DNA of 64,000 nt from Lentzea sp. NEAU-D7 (GCF_026242055.1 NZ_JAPJDL010000006.1:248001-312000), one strand, 5' to 3'; counted from the first letter of the stretch, positions 1-7,891 are shown. The notes: generated by a model not told the origin, from the letters alone. A program made the numbers and translations.

Positions 1-295
1 CGACCCGGTCGGTCTCCACCGGCGTGTGGAACTTCCCGTCCCGCGACCGCAGGGTGACGCTGACCAGGTCCGCGCCGGGCACGACCCGTGACGCGGCCTC
101 GACGACCTGCTCCAGCACCTCCCCGGTCGTGGTGGCGTCCAGCAGCGAGTAGGTCAAGGTCGCGAACTGCTGGGCCAGCGGCCCGAGTGGTGCCCCGTGA
201 TCGCGCGTGGGTGCCTGGCCGGACGCGATCGCCTTCTCGGCGTCGGCGGTGAACCTGGTCCGGTCGAGGTTCCAGTCCTCGTCGCTGGGCGGCAT
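1..295 (-). CDS. GAF-domain protein (probable GAF/ANTAR regulator), N-terminal part
   Basis: This is the 5' part of a leftward gene that runs off the left edge; about 98 codons are visible. The translation begins MPPSDEDWNLDR and continues through PLAQQFATLTYSLLD and VLEQVVEAASRVVPGADLVS, the usual start of a GAF sensor domain in actinobacterial GAF/ANTAR proteins. Those proteins bind a small ligand through GAF and act as RNA-binding antiterminators through a C-terminal ANTAR domain, which lies outside the window. An in-frame GTG at 302-304, nine bases upstream and preceded by GAAGGAG, is an alternative start. The gene diverges from the STAS gene across about 290 bp in which I see no gene. 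GAF assignment is fairly sure; ANTAR is an inference. Confidence 0.6.
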   Translation of the reverse strand, partial: MPPSDEDWNLDRTRFTADAEKAIASGQAPTRDHGAPLGPLAQQFATLTYSLLDATTTGEVLEQVVEAASRVVPGADLVSVTLRSRDGKFHTPVETDRV

Positions 296-586
296 CTGCG
301 GCACCTCGGATCGTCTCCTTCCCGCCCGGTGAACACCGGTGACGGCGACGGGGTTGACCGGGTGCTGGGTTCTGAACCCCTGACCCACGGTAGGCGATCC
401 GGGCACGGACCGCAGGCGGCCGGCGTGGCGCTGCCGCCGCCTGGACCGTGCCAGATGCGGCACCACTTGTCCCTTCGCGTTGTGGACCGCGGTTTCAAGG
501 CCTACCGTGGAGAGAAGTCCCGCAGCCCGCCGTCGAGTTCAACCAGAAGCTCGGTGAACGTCCCACCACCACGGAGTGGAGTCACC

Positions 587-949
587 GTGTTGAAGCAAGG
601 ACTTGATCCCGGCACGCCCAGCTGCTCGGTCCGCGGCTCGCGACAGGACGGTGTTCCGGTCGTCACCGTCGCGGGTGAGGTGGACATCGACACCGCACCG
701 CTGCTGCGCGCGGAAGTCACCATCCAGCTGTCCCAGTCACCCGCTGTGCTGGTCGTGGACCTGCGTGAGGTGACCTTCTTCGACTCCTCCGGCATCCGCG
801 CCCTGCTGACCGCTCACCGGTGCGCGGCGGACCTCCGCGTGGTGGCGGACAGGGCCGCGGTGCTCAGAACTCTTCACTTCTCCGGCATGGACACGGTGTT
901 CCGCGTCCACCCGACGCTCAGCGAGGCGCTGGCGGGGCTCCGCCGGTAG
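587..949 (+). CDS. STAS-domain anti-sigma factor antagonist
   Basis: A 120-residue single-domain STAS protein. VVTVAGEVDIDTAPLL is the first STAS strand and helix, and VVDLREVTFFDSSGIRALL contains the conserved DSSG loop whose serine is the phosphorylation site in SpoIIAA/RsbV relatives. Such proteins release a sigma factor by binding an anti-sigma kinase, reversed by phosphorylation. The GTG at 587 is chosen because it sits just before the domain and follows a GGAGT-type ribosome site; the longer frame upstream has no coding character. No partner kinase is seen nearby, so the target sigma factor is unknown. The divergent GAF gene may belong to the same signalling set, but that is only an inference from position. 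Confidence 0.8.
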   Translation: MLKQGLDPGTPSCSVRGSRQDGVPVVTVAGEVDIDTAPLLRAEVTIQLSQSPAVLVVDLREVTFFDSSGIRALLTAHRCAADLRVVADRAAVLRTLHFSGMDTVFRVHPTLSEALAGLRR

Positions 950-1045
950 CGGATCGTCGGTCCACACCGGACTCGACGCCCGCCTGCCGCCCGGCCCCGA
1001 CCGTCCTGCCGGAGGTCCAGGGCCTGGCGGCGAACATCCGGTGAG

Positions 1046-1279
1046 CTACTTGCCGAGTCGCCGTGCGAGCAGTTCCTTGCCCTGCTCGGCGCCCTTGCGG
1101 CTCTCGCCCTGCGCGCGGCGGAAGAACTCCGCCAGTTCCGAGTCGCCCGCGCTCTCCGCGTCCTGGACGTAGGTCTCCAGCCGCAGAGCGTTGCTCAGGC
1201 AGGCCTCCACGAACCAGATGATGTTGTAGTCCTTGTCCTTCGTACCCGTCACCGTCTGGGCGTCGGCGTTGATCGACAC
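1046..1279 (-). CDS. small conserved actinobacterial protein, function unknown
   Basis: A 77-residue acidic/helical protein. The GTG start at 1279 is fixed by a strong GAGGAGG ribosome site directly upstream; the longer frame has no such support. The body (DYNIIWFVEACLSNALRLE, then AESAGDSELAEFFRRAQ) looks like two amphipathic helices, as in small rubrerythrin- or ferritin-like helical proteins, but no metal ligand set is obvious. I do not assign a function. The gene lies between the STAS gene and the repeat-protein gene, with no shared operon structure. Confidence 0.6.
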   Translation of the reverse strand: MSINADAQTVTGTKDKDYNIIWFVEACLSNALRLETYVQDAESAGDSELAEFFRRAQGESRKGAEQGKELLARRLGK

Positions 1280-1406
1280 GGTTTCCTCCTCTTCCGGTAT
1301 CGCGTTCTCCCCCAGTCGACTACCCCGCTGGCAGAGGAAGACACATCGCCGGAAAGCGAAGGACGGGACCGGCAGATGCCGGCCCCGCCCTGTGATCACC
1401 TGGTGG

Positions 1407-2915
1407 TCACGCCTTCACGGAGTGCTTCCCGCGGGTCCAGGACGTGGCGTCGCCGCCGTCGCCCGCGGGACCGGAGTGGCCACCGGCCGTGGTGCTGTGG
1501 TTGGAGGCGTCGCCGGTCGAACCGGTGGCACCCGTGTCACCGGAGTCGCCCGAGGTGACCTCGGTCCAGGACTTGGTGCCGTGGTTCTTCCAGTCGTGCT
1601 TCCAGCCGTGGCAGTTGCCGCCGCGGTGGTGCTTGTTCTCGGTCTTCACCACTGCCTTGTTGCCGCCGGTGGCACCGGAGTTCCCGGAGTCGCCCGAGTC
1701 ACCGGTCGTGGCGTTGTTCGAGCTGCTGGCGTTGCCGCCGTCACCCGAGTTGCCGCCCTTGCCCGCGGTGGCCTTGGCCGAACCGGACTTGCCGTGGTTC
1801 CAGGACTTGCCCTGCTCGGTCACCGCCCAGGCATCGCCGCCGTCACCGGCCGGGCCGGAGTTGCCGCCCTTGGTGACGCTGTGGTTGCCCGCGCCACCGG
1901 TCGTGCCGGTGGCACCCGTGTCGCCGGAGTCGCCCGACGTCACCGTGGTCCAGGACTTGGTGCCGTTCCAGGACCAGCCGTGGCCGCGCTCGGAACCGGT
2001 CGTGCGGACGACGGCCTCGTTGCCGCCGGTGTCGCCCGAGTTCCCGGAGTCACCCGAGTCACCGGTCTTGGCGTTGTTCGAGCTGCTGGCGTTGCCGCCG
2101 TCACCCGAGCTGCCGCCCTTGCCCGCGGTGGCCTTGGCCGAACCGGACTTGCCGTGGTTGCTCCACTTGTCGTGGTGGCCCCACTTCTGGTCCTTCGTCA
2201 TGACCGCCGCGTCGCCGCCGTCGCCGGCGGGACCGGAGTTCCCACCCGCGGTGTTGCTGTGGTTGGAGGCGTCACCGGTGGAGCCGGTGGCACCGGTGTT
2301 CCCGGAGTCGCCTGAGCTGACGTTCGTGTGGCACTCGGCCAGCACACACACGCCATAGGCGCTGTTGCCGCCGGTGTCACCCGAGTTGCCGGAGTCACCG
2401 GAGTCGCCCGACCGCGCGGTGTTCGAGCTCGTGGCGTCGCCGCCGTTGCCCGAGTTGCCACCGTTGCCCGCGGTCGCACCGGTGTTCTGCGCACGACCGG
2501 CCGCGGTGGCGTCGCCACCGTTGCCGGCAGGACCGGAGTTCCCGCCCACGGTGGTGCTGTGGTTGGAAGCGTCACCGGTCGCACCCGTGGCACCGGTGTC
2601 ACCCGAGTCGCCCGAGCTGACGTTCGTGTGGCACTCGGCCAGCACACACACGCCATAGGCGCTGTTGCCGCCGGTGGCGCCGGAGTTCCCGGAGTCACCC
2701 GAGTTGCCGGACGTGGCGTTGTTCGAGCTGGTGGCGTTGCCGCCGTCACCCGAATCACCGCCGTTGCCACCGTTCACGACCGAGTTCACGACGTCGCCGA
2801 CGCCGCCGAGGAGACCGTTGCCCCCGGTGTCGGCGCTTGCCATCGCCGTTCCGAACAGGAGGAATCCTCCCGAGAACGCTGCGGCCAGCAAGCCGCGTCG
2901 CACAGAGCTGTGCAT
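1407..2915 (-). CDS. secreted Gly/Asp/Ser-rich repeat protein
   Basis: A 502-residue protein with a clear Sec signal peptide (MHSSVRRGLLAAAFSGG... ending AMASADT). The mature part is almost entirely low-complexity repeats of GDSGDSGNSG, GDTGATG and DASNHS type, giving a collagen- or PGRS-like surface protein. Modules of roughly 100 residues recur; two of them carry the same cysteine pair, in YGVCVLAECHTN. Later modules replace this with His/Lys/Trp-rich inserts such as HKHH-type and KSWNHGKSG. The ATG is preceded by AGGAAGG at good spacing. Secretion and repeat nature are read from the sequence; a structural, aerial-surface or calcium-binding role is speculation. Antisense frames here are open only because of the repeat and GC bias. 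Confidence 0.8.
   Translation of the reverse strand: MHSSVRRGLLAAAFSGGFLLFGTAMASADTGGNGLLGGVGDVVNSVVNGGNGGDSGDGGNATSSNNATSGNSGDSGNSGATGGNSAYGVCVLAECHTNVSSGDSGDTGATGATGDASNHSTTVGGNSGPAGNGGDATAAGRAQNTGATAGNGGNSGNGGDATSSNTARSGDSGDSGNSGDTGGNSAYGVCVLAECHTNVSSGDSGNTGATGSTGDASNHSNTAGGNSGPAGDGGDAAVMTKDQKWGHHDKWSNHGKSGSAKATAGKGGSSGDGGNASSSNNAKTGDSGDSGNSGDTGGNEAVVRTTGSERGHGWSWNGTKSWTTVTSGDSGDTGATGTTGGAGNHSVTKGGNSGPAGDGGDAWAVTEQGKSWNHGKSGSAKATAGKGGNSGDGGNASSSNNATTGDSGDSGNSGATGGNKAVVKTENKHHRGGNCHGWKHDWKNHGTKSWTEVTSGDSGDTGATGSTGDASNHSTTAGGHSGPAGDGGDATSWTRGKHSVKA
2315..2674 (-). repeat. 300-bp-period tandem module inside the repeat protein
   Basis: About 60 bases at 2315-2374 recur unchanged at 2615-2674, exactly 300 bp apart, encoding the cysteine-pair segment and flanking glycines. 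Flanking repeat units differ at several bases. This is a within-gene tandem duplication with a 100-codon unit, kept identical across the cysteine-containing part. Confidence 0.8.
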
Positions 2916-2974
2916 TGTCGAACCTTCCTGTCAATCAAGCTTGGTGATCTGGTCGGCTTGGTTGGCAGGACTGG

Positions 2975-3673
2975 TCAACTGGGATGGTTGCGGCCGTAGT
3001 AGTAGCACCACGACCCGTGGACCTGGTGGTCCCGGCTCACGACGAGCGACTCGCTGTGCGGGCGAACTCCCGATCCCGCTGGGAGGTCCGGCACCGCTGT
3101 GTTCCCCGATCCGCTCGAGGACGCTGATCCTGTCGTGCCGGGTAGAGCGGACGGCACTTCAGGTGACTGCTTCTGGGGCGCCTCGATCGGGGGCGCCACG
3201 TCAGGTGCGTACATCTCTTGCTGCCGCGGTGGTGTTGTCACCACGACCCGGTCGGGCAGCGCCGCGGCGTGGACCTCCGGCACGACGGCCGGTGCGAGCG
3301 GCACCGGTGACGGCGTGACCGGCGGTGGGACGTCAGCCTGTTCAGATGGCTGCGGCACCAACGGCTCCAGGGCCCGAGGCACCACCGGCACGTCCTGCAC
3401 CGTGCGCGCCACAGGGGCGAGCAACGGCGCTGTCACGGGCTGGAGTGGCTCCAACGCCGGGCTCAGGGCCTGCACGACGGTGTCCACGGCCGGTGCCAGC
3501 GGTGCGAGCACCGGTTCGGTCACGGGAGCGACGAGAGCGGTGACCCCGTCCAGCAGGCCGGGCGAGTCCCCCTCGTCGGCATTCGCCACTCCGGCGGACA
3601 GGAGCCCGAATCCGATGAGGAATCCGGCCACACCGAGCGTCCGCCGCAGTGCTGTGGAGCATGTCGACTTCAT
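2975..3673 (-). CDS. secreted proline/valine-rich protein, function unknown
   Basis: A 232-residue secreted protein. The ATG at 3673 follows a strong AAGGGGGTGATT ribosome site and starts a signal peptide (MKSTCSTALRRTLGVAGFLI... AGVANADE). The mature part repeats short APV/PLAP/TEPVLAPLAP units, then a Ser/Gly-rich linker, and ends in a distinctive aromatic tail (WCYYYGRNHPS). It lies just downstream of, and co-oriented with, the Gly-rich repeat gene across 59 bp, so both may be cell-surface proteins expressed together. No enzyme motif is visible. Confidence 0.65.
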   Translation of the reverse strand: MKSTCSTALRRTLGVAGFLIGFGLLSAGVANADEGDSPGLLDGVTALVAPVTEPVLAPLAPAVDTVVQALSPALEPLQPVTAPLLAPVARTVQDVPVVPRALEPLVPQPSEQADVPPPVTPSPVPLAPAVVPEVHAAALPDRVVVTTPPRQQEMYAPDVAPPIEAPQKQSPEVPSALPGTTGSASSSGSGNTAVPDLPAGSGVRPHSESLVVSRDHQVHGSWCYYYGRNHPS

Positions 3674-4101
3674 GTAATCACCCCCTTTCGACGAATCAGC
3701 ACCTGTACATCCGTGTATTCGACACCCCACGGACACCGGTTCACTCGAAAGTGGAATCAATTTCGTTCACGCAGCTCAAAGCGGCGAATTAATTCGAAAC
3801 ATGAATTCGCGATTACTTTGCGACACGAGATCGTGCACATGACGTCGACGCGCAGTGATCGACATGGCGGGCCGCGTCCCTGTGCGCCCACTTCCGAAAC
3901 CGGACGCACAGGGACGTGCGTGGCGCCGTCCCGAGCCGGCTGAACCGCATCTGGCGGATCCGCGCGCTGTACATCCGTGCGCCGCGGGCATGCCGGATCG
4001 GCCTTGTCCCCCGATCCACCTGATGGAGTGACTACCGGTCGCGTTCAGCAGATACCTGAACGGACGCAATCCGGCCCGGCCGGCGCCCCGAATCCTTGGA
4101 C
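3674..4101. other. intergenic region with a long perfect hairpin
   Basis: About 430 bp between the divergent Pro-rich and RCK genes, with no convincing gene; the short frames here lack ribosome sites. The one clear structure is a 12-bp perfect inverted repeat (CGTCCCTGTGCG at 3875-3886, its complement at 3905-3916) with an 18-nt loop and no T-tract. It could be an operator or an mRNA leader hairpin. The left part (3720-3840) is visibly more A/T-rich and probably holds the promoter of the Pro-rich protein gene. Confidence 0.6.
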
Positions 4102-4488
4102 GTGACCGATCACATCCTCGTCATCGGCTACGGCGACACGGGGCGGCGCGCCATCAACTCGGTGCTGGCCTCGCAGCCGGACGCCCTGCTGACCGTGCTG
4201 GACACCGACTACCTCGCCGTCGCCGAGGCCACGGCCAACGGTGCCACCGCGGTCCTCGGGGACGGGCGGGACAGATGCGCGCTGGACGACGCACGCGCCG
4301 ACATCGCCGATCGCGTCGTCGTCACGGTCCCGGACGACCTCAACGCCTACCTGATCACCAGGACGGTGCGGGCGGCGAACCCGGACACGGTGATCATCGT
4401 GGTCATCCGCGAACCGGAGAACCACGCGCTGTTCGTGTCCTCCTACGCGACGTCCGTCCACATCAGACTTCCCGACGAGCAGACGTGA
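4102..4488 (+). CDS. free-standing TrkA-N (RCK N) nucleotide-binding protein
   Basis: A 128-residue Rossmann protein. ILVIGYGDTGRRAI carries the GxGxxG dinucleotide-binding loop, LTVLDTDYLAVAEA is the second strand ending in acidic residues that bind the ribose, and ADRVVVTVPDDLNAYL is typical of TrkA-N/RCK domains. Such domains gate K+ channels or Trk transporters in response to NAD(H) or nucleotides. No transmembrane part or TrkA-C domain is present, and no channel gene is adjacent, so it may act in trans. The start is GTG at 4102 or TTG at 4096; neither has a strong ribosome site. Confidence 0.7.
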   Translation: MTDHILVIGYGDTGRRAINSVLASQPDALLTVLDTDYLAVAEATANGATAVLGDGRDRCALDDARADIADRVVVTVPDDLNAYLITRTVRAANPDTVIIVVIREPENHALFVSSYATSVHIRLPDEQT

Positions 4489-4527
4489 AAAAACTCCGGA
4501 AACCGCACGTGAGCACGGTTCCCGGAG
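4488..4527 (-). terminator. intrinsic terminator of the first fasciclin gene
   Basis: Inverted repeat CTCCGGAAACCG (4494-4505) / CGGTTCCCGGAG (4516-4527) with one mismatch, followed on the minus strand by a run of Ts (A-run at about 4488-4493). It sits between two convergent genes and may serve both. Confidence 0.7.
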
Positions 4528-4553
4528 TCGCGGTACTGCCTTCCCTGGAGATG

Positions 4554-5204
4554 TCAGGCGGGCAGCAGCACCGAGTCGATGAGGTAGACGGTGGCGTTGG
4601 CGGTCTTCACGCCACCGCAGATCACGTTGGCGTCGTTGACCTTCAGCGCGTCCTTGGAGCCGGTGACCTTGACGGTGCCGGTCTGGACGGTCTTCTGGTC
4701 ACCGGCGATCTTGTCGGGCGTGATCTGGCCGGGAACGACGTGGTACGTCAGGATCTTGGTCAGCAGCGCGTCGTCGGTCTTGAGCTTCTCGATCGTCGCG
4801 GCGTCGATCTTCGCGAACGCCGAGTCGACCGGCGCGAACACGGTGAACTCGGCACCGTTGAGCGTCGACACGAGGTTGACCTTCGGGTTCAGCTTGCCGG
4901 ACACCGCGCTGACGAGCGTGGTGAGCAGCGGGTTGTTGCTGGCGGCCACGGCCACCGGGTCGGCGGCCATGCCGCTCACGGAACCGGCGCCGGACGGGAC
5001 CTGCTTGGCGTAGTCGGCACAACCGGGGCCGACGAGGTTCGCGGCCGGGTCGGCCATCGCGGCCGAGGACTGGGTGGTCGTGGTGGGCGCGGCGCTGGAA
5101 GTGCTGCCGCTGCTGGCCATGTCACCCGAGCCGCACGCCGCGCCGAACAGGGCGAGCGAGGCGGCGCCGACGGCCAGGACGGTGTTGCGGACGGTCATGT
5201 TCAT
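4554..5204 (-). CDS. fasciclin-domain lipoprotein (MPT70/MPT83-like), copy A
   Basis: A 216-residue lipoprotein. The signal peptide ends in the lipobox LFGAACGS (lipidated Cys about residue 24), then a Ser/Thr/Ala linker, then one FAS1 domain: [30 protein letters not shown] (the H1-type box), [15 protein letters not shown] (the H2 region) and a final strand [15 protein letters not shown]1 proteins mediate surface adhesion or protein contacts. In mycobacteria the MPT70/MPT83 FAS1 proteins are controlled by SigK/RskA, and a SigK/RskA-like pair lies 3 kb away. The protein is identical to the copy at 6997-7647, although the genes differ at synonymous sites in the middle. Confidence 0.9.
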   Translation of the reverse strand: MNMTVRNTVLAVGAASLALFGAACGSGDMASSGSTSSAAPTTTTQSSAAMADPAANLVGPGCADYAKQVPSGAGSVSGMAADPVAVAASNNPLLTTLVSAVSGKLNPKVNLVSTLNGAEFTVFAPVDSAFAKIDAATIEKLKTDDALLTKILTYHVVPGQITPDKIAGDQKTVQTGTVKVTGSKDALKVNDANVICGGVKTANATVYLIDSVLLPA

Positions 5205-5246
5205 GACGAGACATCTCCAAGAGTGTTCGGTCAGTTGCTACTCGTG

Positions 5247-5273
5247 ATTCGCCACAGCTGGGCGAACGGATGG
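5247..5273 (-). promoter_or_regulatory. putative SigK-type promoter of fasciclin copy A
   Basis: Minus-strand CCATCC (5268-5273) and GCGAAT (5247-5252) separated by 15 nt, about 40 nt upstream of the start codon. The same pair with the same spacing precedes copy B. As I recall it, the mycobacterial SigK consensus is CCATCC ... CCGAAT, so the match is close. The flanking block GTTGCTACTCGTGATTCGCC (plus-strand sense) is also shared by the two copies. Confidence 0.6.
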
Positions 5274-5345
5274 GTCTGGTTATAGACCCGTTACAAATCT
5301 CGTGTTGCTACTTCTGTCCTATGTGGACTGTCCTGCTGGGCACGA

Positions 5346-6863
5346 CTATCCCGCCACCGAGGTGAACACCATCGAGTGCCAGCCGGACGCGCCGTCCGGG
5401 ATCGGGGCGGCACGCTCGTTGGTCTGGGTGTAGCCCTTCCGGTCGGTGGCACGGCATTCCACGGTGTGGTTGCCCTCCTTCAGGTCCAGCTCGATGCGCC
5501 ACATCCGCCAGGTGTCGACGTTGACCTCCCGGCTCAGCGTCGCCTCCTGCCAGGGCCCTCCGTCGACCCGGACCTCGACGCGGTCGACGCCGGTGTGCTG
5601 GGCCCAGGCGATGCCCGCCGCGACGAACCGGCCCGCCGGCACCCTCTCGAAGGACTTCGGCCGGTCGATCCTGGACATGGTCTTGACAGGCGCCTTCTTG
5701 GCCCACTTGCGCTGCGCCCAGTACGGGTCGAACGCGTCGAAGGTGGTGAGCTCCATGTCCACCAGCCACTTCGTCGCCGACACGTAGCCGTAGAGGCCCG
5801 GCACGACCATGCGGACCGGGAAGCCGCGTTCCAGCGGCAGCGGCTCGCCGTTCATCCCCAGCGCCAGCATCGCGTTCGAGCCCGGCGCCATGATGGAGTC
5901 GACCGGGGTGCCGCACGTCCAGCCGTCCACGCTGCGCGTCGCGAGCTGGTCGGAGCCGGAACGCACACCGGCCTCCCGCAACAGGTCCGCGAGGTCGACA
6001 CCGATGAAGTTCGACGTGGAGATGTACGGCCCACCGACCTCGTTGGACACGCACACCAGTGTGATCGTCTTCTCCACCAGCGGACGCCGCAGCAGGTCGT
6101 CGTAGGTGAGCAGCATTTCGTTGTCCACCATGCCGTGCACCCGCAGGCGCCAGTCCTCGGCGCGCAGGCGAGGCACGGTGAGCGCGGTGTCGACGCGGTA
6201 GAACTTCTCGTTCGGCGTCAGGAACGACGGTGTGCCCTCACGCGCGAAGTCAGCGTCGAACGGGATCTCCGGCGCCTTCTTCCCGGGCCGCAACGTGATC
6301 CCGCGCCGCGAGGCTTCGACGTCCACCCGGCCGGCGAGCCACTGCCCGCCCGCCGCCGCGACACCCGCCACCGCGGCGATCGCCGCCGTCGACAGCAGGA
6401 ACTTCCGCCTGCCCGGAGCCTCGGCCGGAGCCGGGGTCTGAGCCTGGCCGCGGGACCACAACCAGCGGAACGCCGCCACACCGGCCACAAGACTGGCCAG
6501 CGGGGCGATCACACCCCACGTGGTCGTCGTCGGCCGGGCCAGCACCGCGACGATGCCGACGAGACCGAGCACCGCGGCGAGAGCCGTGCCGGGCCACGGA
6601 CTGCGCCGCGACAGCAGCCCCGCCACCACGCCGAGGCCCGCGAGCACGACCGCCATGCCGCCGAGCAGCACCAGCTTGTCGTTCTCACCGAACGTGCGAA
6701 TCGCGAAGTCCTTGACCGGATGAGGCGTCAGGTCGATCGCGGTGTTGCCGACAGCGAGGAACGGCGACGCCAGCGGACTCACCAGCCCTGCGACGAGATG
6801 CCCTACCGCCAACGCCACGGCCACCGACACAAGGCCGATGAGGACGGATCGTGTTGCCTTCAC
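5346..6863 (-). CDS. membrane-anchored molybdopterin oxidoreductase (sulfite oxidase family)
   Basis: A 505-residue protein. The first ~140 residues hold four hydrophobic segments. A Tat-like RRKFLLSTAAIAAVAG stretch follows at about 150-166, then the oxidoreductase molybdopterin-binding domain (TLVCVSNEVGGPYIS gives the Mo-ligand Cys; VRMVVPGLYGYVSATKWL is the conserved C-terminal part) and a Mo-co dimerisation domain (VRVDGGPWQEATLS). The catalytic part should face outside. Family members oxidise sulfite or reduce methionine sulfoxide; the substrate here is unknown. It lies between two fasciclin genes beside SigK/RskA-like genes, so extracytoplasmic redox repair or stress is plausible. The start is GTG at 6863, with no Shine-Dalgarno and a putative -10 seven bases upstream, consistent with a leaderless mRNA. 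Confidence 0.85.
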   Translation of the reverse strand: MKATRSVLIGLVSVAVALAVGHLVAGLVSPLASPFLAVGNTAIDLTPHPVKDFAIRTFGENDKLVLLGGMAVVLAGLGVVAGLLSRRSPWPGTALAAVLGLVGIVAVLARPTTTTWGVIAPLASLVAGVAAFRWLWSRGQAQTPAPAEAPGRRKFLLSTAAIAAVAGVAAAGGQWLAGRVDVEASRRGITLRPGKKAPEIPFDADFAREGTPSFLTPNEKFYRVDTALTVPRLRAEDWRLRVHGMVDNEMLLTYDDLLRRPLVEKTITLVCVSNEVGGPYISTSNFIGVDLADLLREAGVRSGSDQLATRSVDGWTCGTPVDSIMAPGSNAMLALGMNGEPLPLERGFPVRMVVPGLYGYVSATKWLVDMELTTFDAFDPYWAQRKWAKKAPVKTMSRIDRPKSFERVPAGRFVAAGIAWAQHTGVDRVEVRVDGGPWQEATLSREVNVDTWRMWRIELDLKEGNHTVECRATDRKGYTQTNERAAPIPDGASGWHSMVFTSVAG

Positions 6864-6870
6864 ATCTGTT

Positions 6871-6898
6871 GTTCGGAACAGACCGCTGAGCGGATTGG
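6871..6898 (-). promoter_or_regulatory. weak SigK-type promoter of the molybdo-oxidoreductase
   Basis: Minus-strand CAATCC (6892-6897) and CCGAAC (6871-6876), spacer 15 nt, one substitution each from the elements before the fasciclins. The -10 lies seven bases before the GTG start, as expected for a leaderless transcript. Confidence 0.35.
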
Positions 6899-6948
6899 CT
6901 CACGTGCAGTGTTTTTCAACAATCCACATTGGACTGGAACACGGCATT

Positions 6949-6977
6949 GGGCACTCACGTCCGAGACGTGAGTGCCC
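6949..6977 (-). terminator. hairpin terminator of fasciclin copy B
   Basis: A perfect 12-bp stem (GGGCACTCACGT / ACGTGAGTGCCC) with a 5-nt loop, 20 bp beyond the stop codon of fasciclin copy B. There is no T-run, as is common for high-GC actinomycete terminators. Confidence 0.7.
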
Positions 6978-6996
6978 AGGTGCCGAGCGGGTGATG

Positions 6997-7647
6997 TCAG
7001 GCAGGCAGCAGCACCGAGTCGATGAGGTAGACGGTGGCGTTGGCGGTCTTCACGCCACCGCAGATCACGTTGGCGTCGTTGACCTTCAGCGCGTCCTTGG
7101 AGCCGGTGACCTTGACGGTGCCGGTCTGGACGGTCTTCTGGTCACCGGCGATCTTGTCGGGCGTGATCTGGCCGGGAACGACGTGGTAGGTCAGGATCTT
7201 CGTCAGCAGCGCGTCGTCGGTCTTGAGCTTCTCGATCGTCGCGGCGTCGATCTTCGCGAACGCCGAGTCGACCGGCGCGAACACGGTGAACTCGGCACCG
7301 TTGAGCGTCGAAACCAGGTTCACCTTCGGGTTCAGCTTGCCCGACACCGCGCTCACCAGGGTCGTGAGCAGCGGGTTGTTGCTCGCGGCGACCGCGACCG
7401 GGTCGGCGGCCATGCCGGAGACCGAGCCCGCACCGGACGGGACCTGCTTCGCGTAGTCGGCACAACCGGGGCCGACGAGGTTCGCGGCCGGGTCGGCCAT
7501 CGCGGCCGAGGACTGGGTGGTCGTGGTGGGCGCGGCGCTGGAAGTGCTGCCGCTGCTGGCCATGTCACCCGAGCCGCACGCCGCGCCGAACAGGGCGAGC
7601 GAGGCGGCGCCGACGGCCAGAACGGTGTTGCGGACGGTCATGTTCAT
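6997..7647 (-). CDS. fasciclin-domain lipoprotein, copy B (identical protein to copy A)
   Basis: Same 216-residue lipoprotein as copy A: signal peptide with lipobox LFGAACGS, Ser/Thr linker and one FAS1 domain. The two protein sequences are identical throughout. At DNA level the first and last parts match almost perfectly, while a central block (about 7185-7450 here, 4745-5010 in copy A) holds many synonymous changes, mostly C/G swaps at third positions. The copy has its own terminator and its own SigK-type promoter, and diverges from the sigma-factor gene. Retaining two identical products suggests dosage or gene conversion. Confidence 0.9.
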   Translation of the reverse strand: MNMTVRNTVLAVGAASLALFGAACGSGDMASSGSTSSAAPTTTTQSSAAMADPAANLVGPGCADYAKQVPSGAGSVSGMAADPVAVAASNNPLLTTLVSAVSGKLNPKVNLVSTLNGAEFTVFAPVDSAFAKIDAATIEKLKTDDALLTKILTYHVVPGQITPDKIAGDQKTVQTGTVKVTGSKDALKVNDANVICGGVKTANATVYLIDSVLLPA

Positions 7648-7690
7648 GACGAGACATCTCCAAAGGGTGATCGAGCAGTTGCTACTCGTG

Positions 7691-7717
7691 ATTCGCCGCG
7701 CCCCGGGAAGCGGATGG
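7691..7717 (-). promoter_or_regulatory. putative SigK-type promoter of fasciclin copy B
   Basis: Minus-strand CCATCC (7712-7717) and GCGAAT (7691-7696) with a 15-nt spacer, identical in elements and spacing to the copy A promoter, although the spacer sequence differs. Conservation of the hexamers against a changed spacer supports function. Confidence 0.6.
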
Positions 7718-7800
7718 GTGTGGTTATGAATCCGTTACCAACCGCAGTGTCCACAACAGACTGACGAGCGGTTTTCCAAGGCGGCTGGAACACGATCGGC

Positions 7801-7814
7801 CACACCTCGGTGTG
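7801..7814. promoter_or_regulatory. small palindrome in the fasciclin B / sigK divergent region
   Basis: CACACC-TC-GGTGTG, a perfect 6-bp inverted repeat about 80 bp before the sigma-factor start and within the 244-bp divergent spacer. A possible operator; no regulator can be named. Confidence 0.3.
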
Positions 7815-7891
7815 ACGAAGCGATCCGGACCGATCCATCTGCGCCTCTGCTGCGAACAACCAGAGGACAACAGCCGAGGAGAGGACCTGGG

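Noticed and set aside
1233..2315. Long plus-strand frames opposite the Gly-rich repeat gene
   Set aside because: They are open only because of repeat and GC bias; no start site or domain, and the minus strand has the signal peptide and ribosome site.
3776..4069. Small minus-strand frame in the divergent spacer
   Set aside because: No ribosome site, biased composition and overlap with the probable promoter region.
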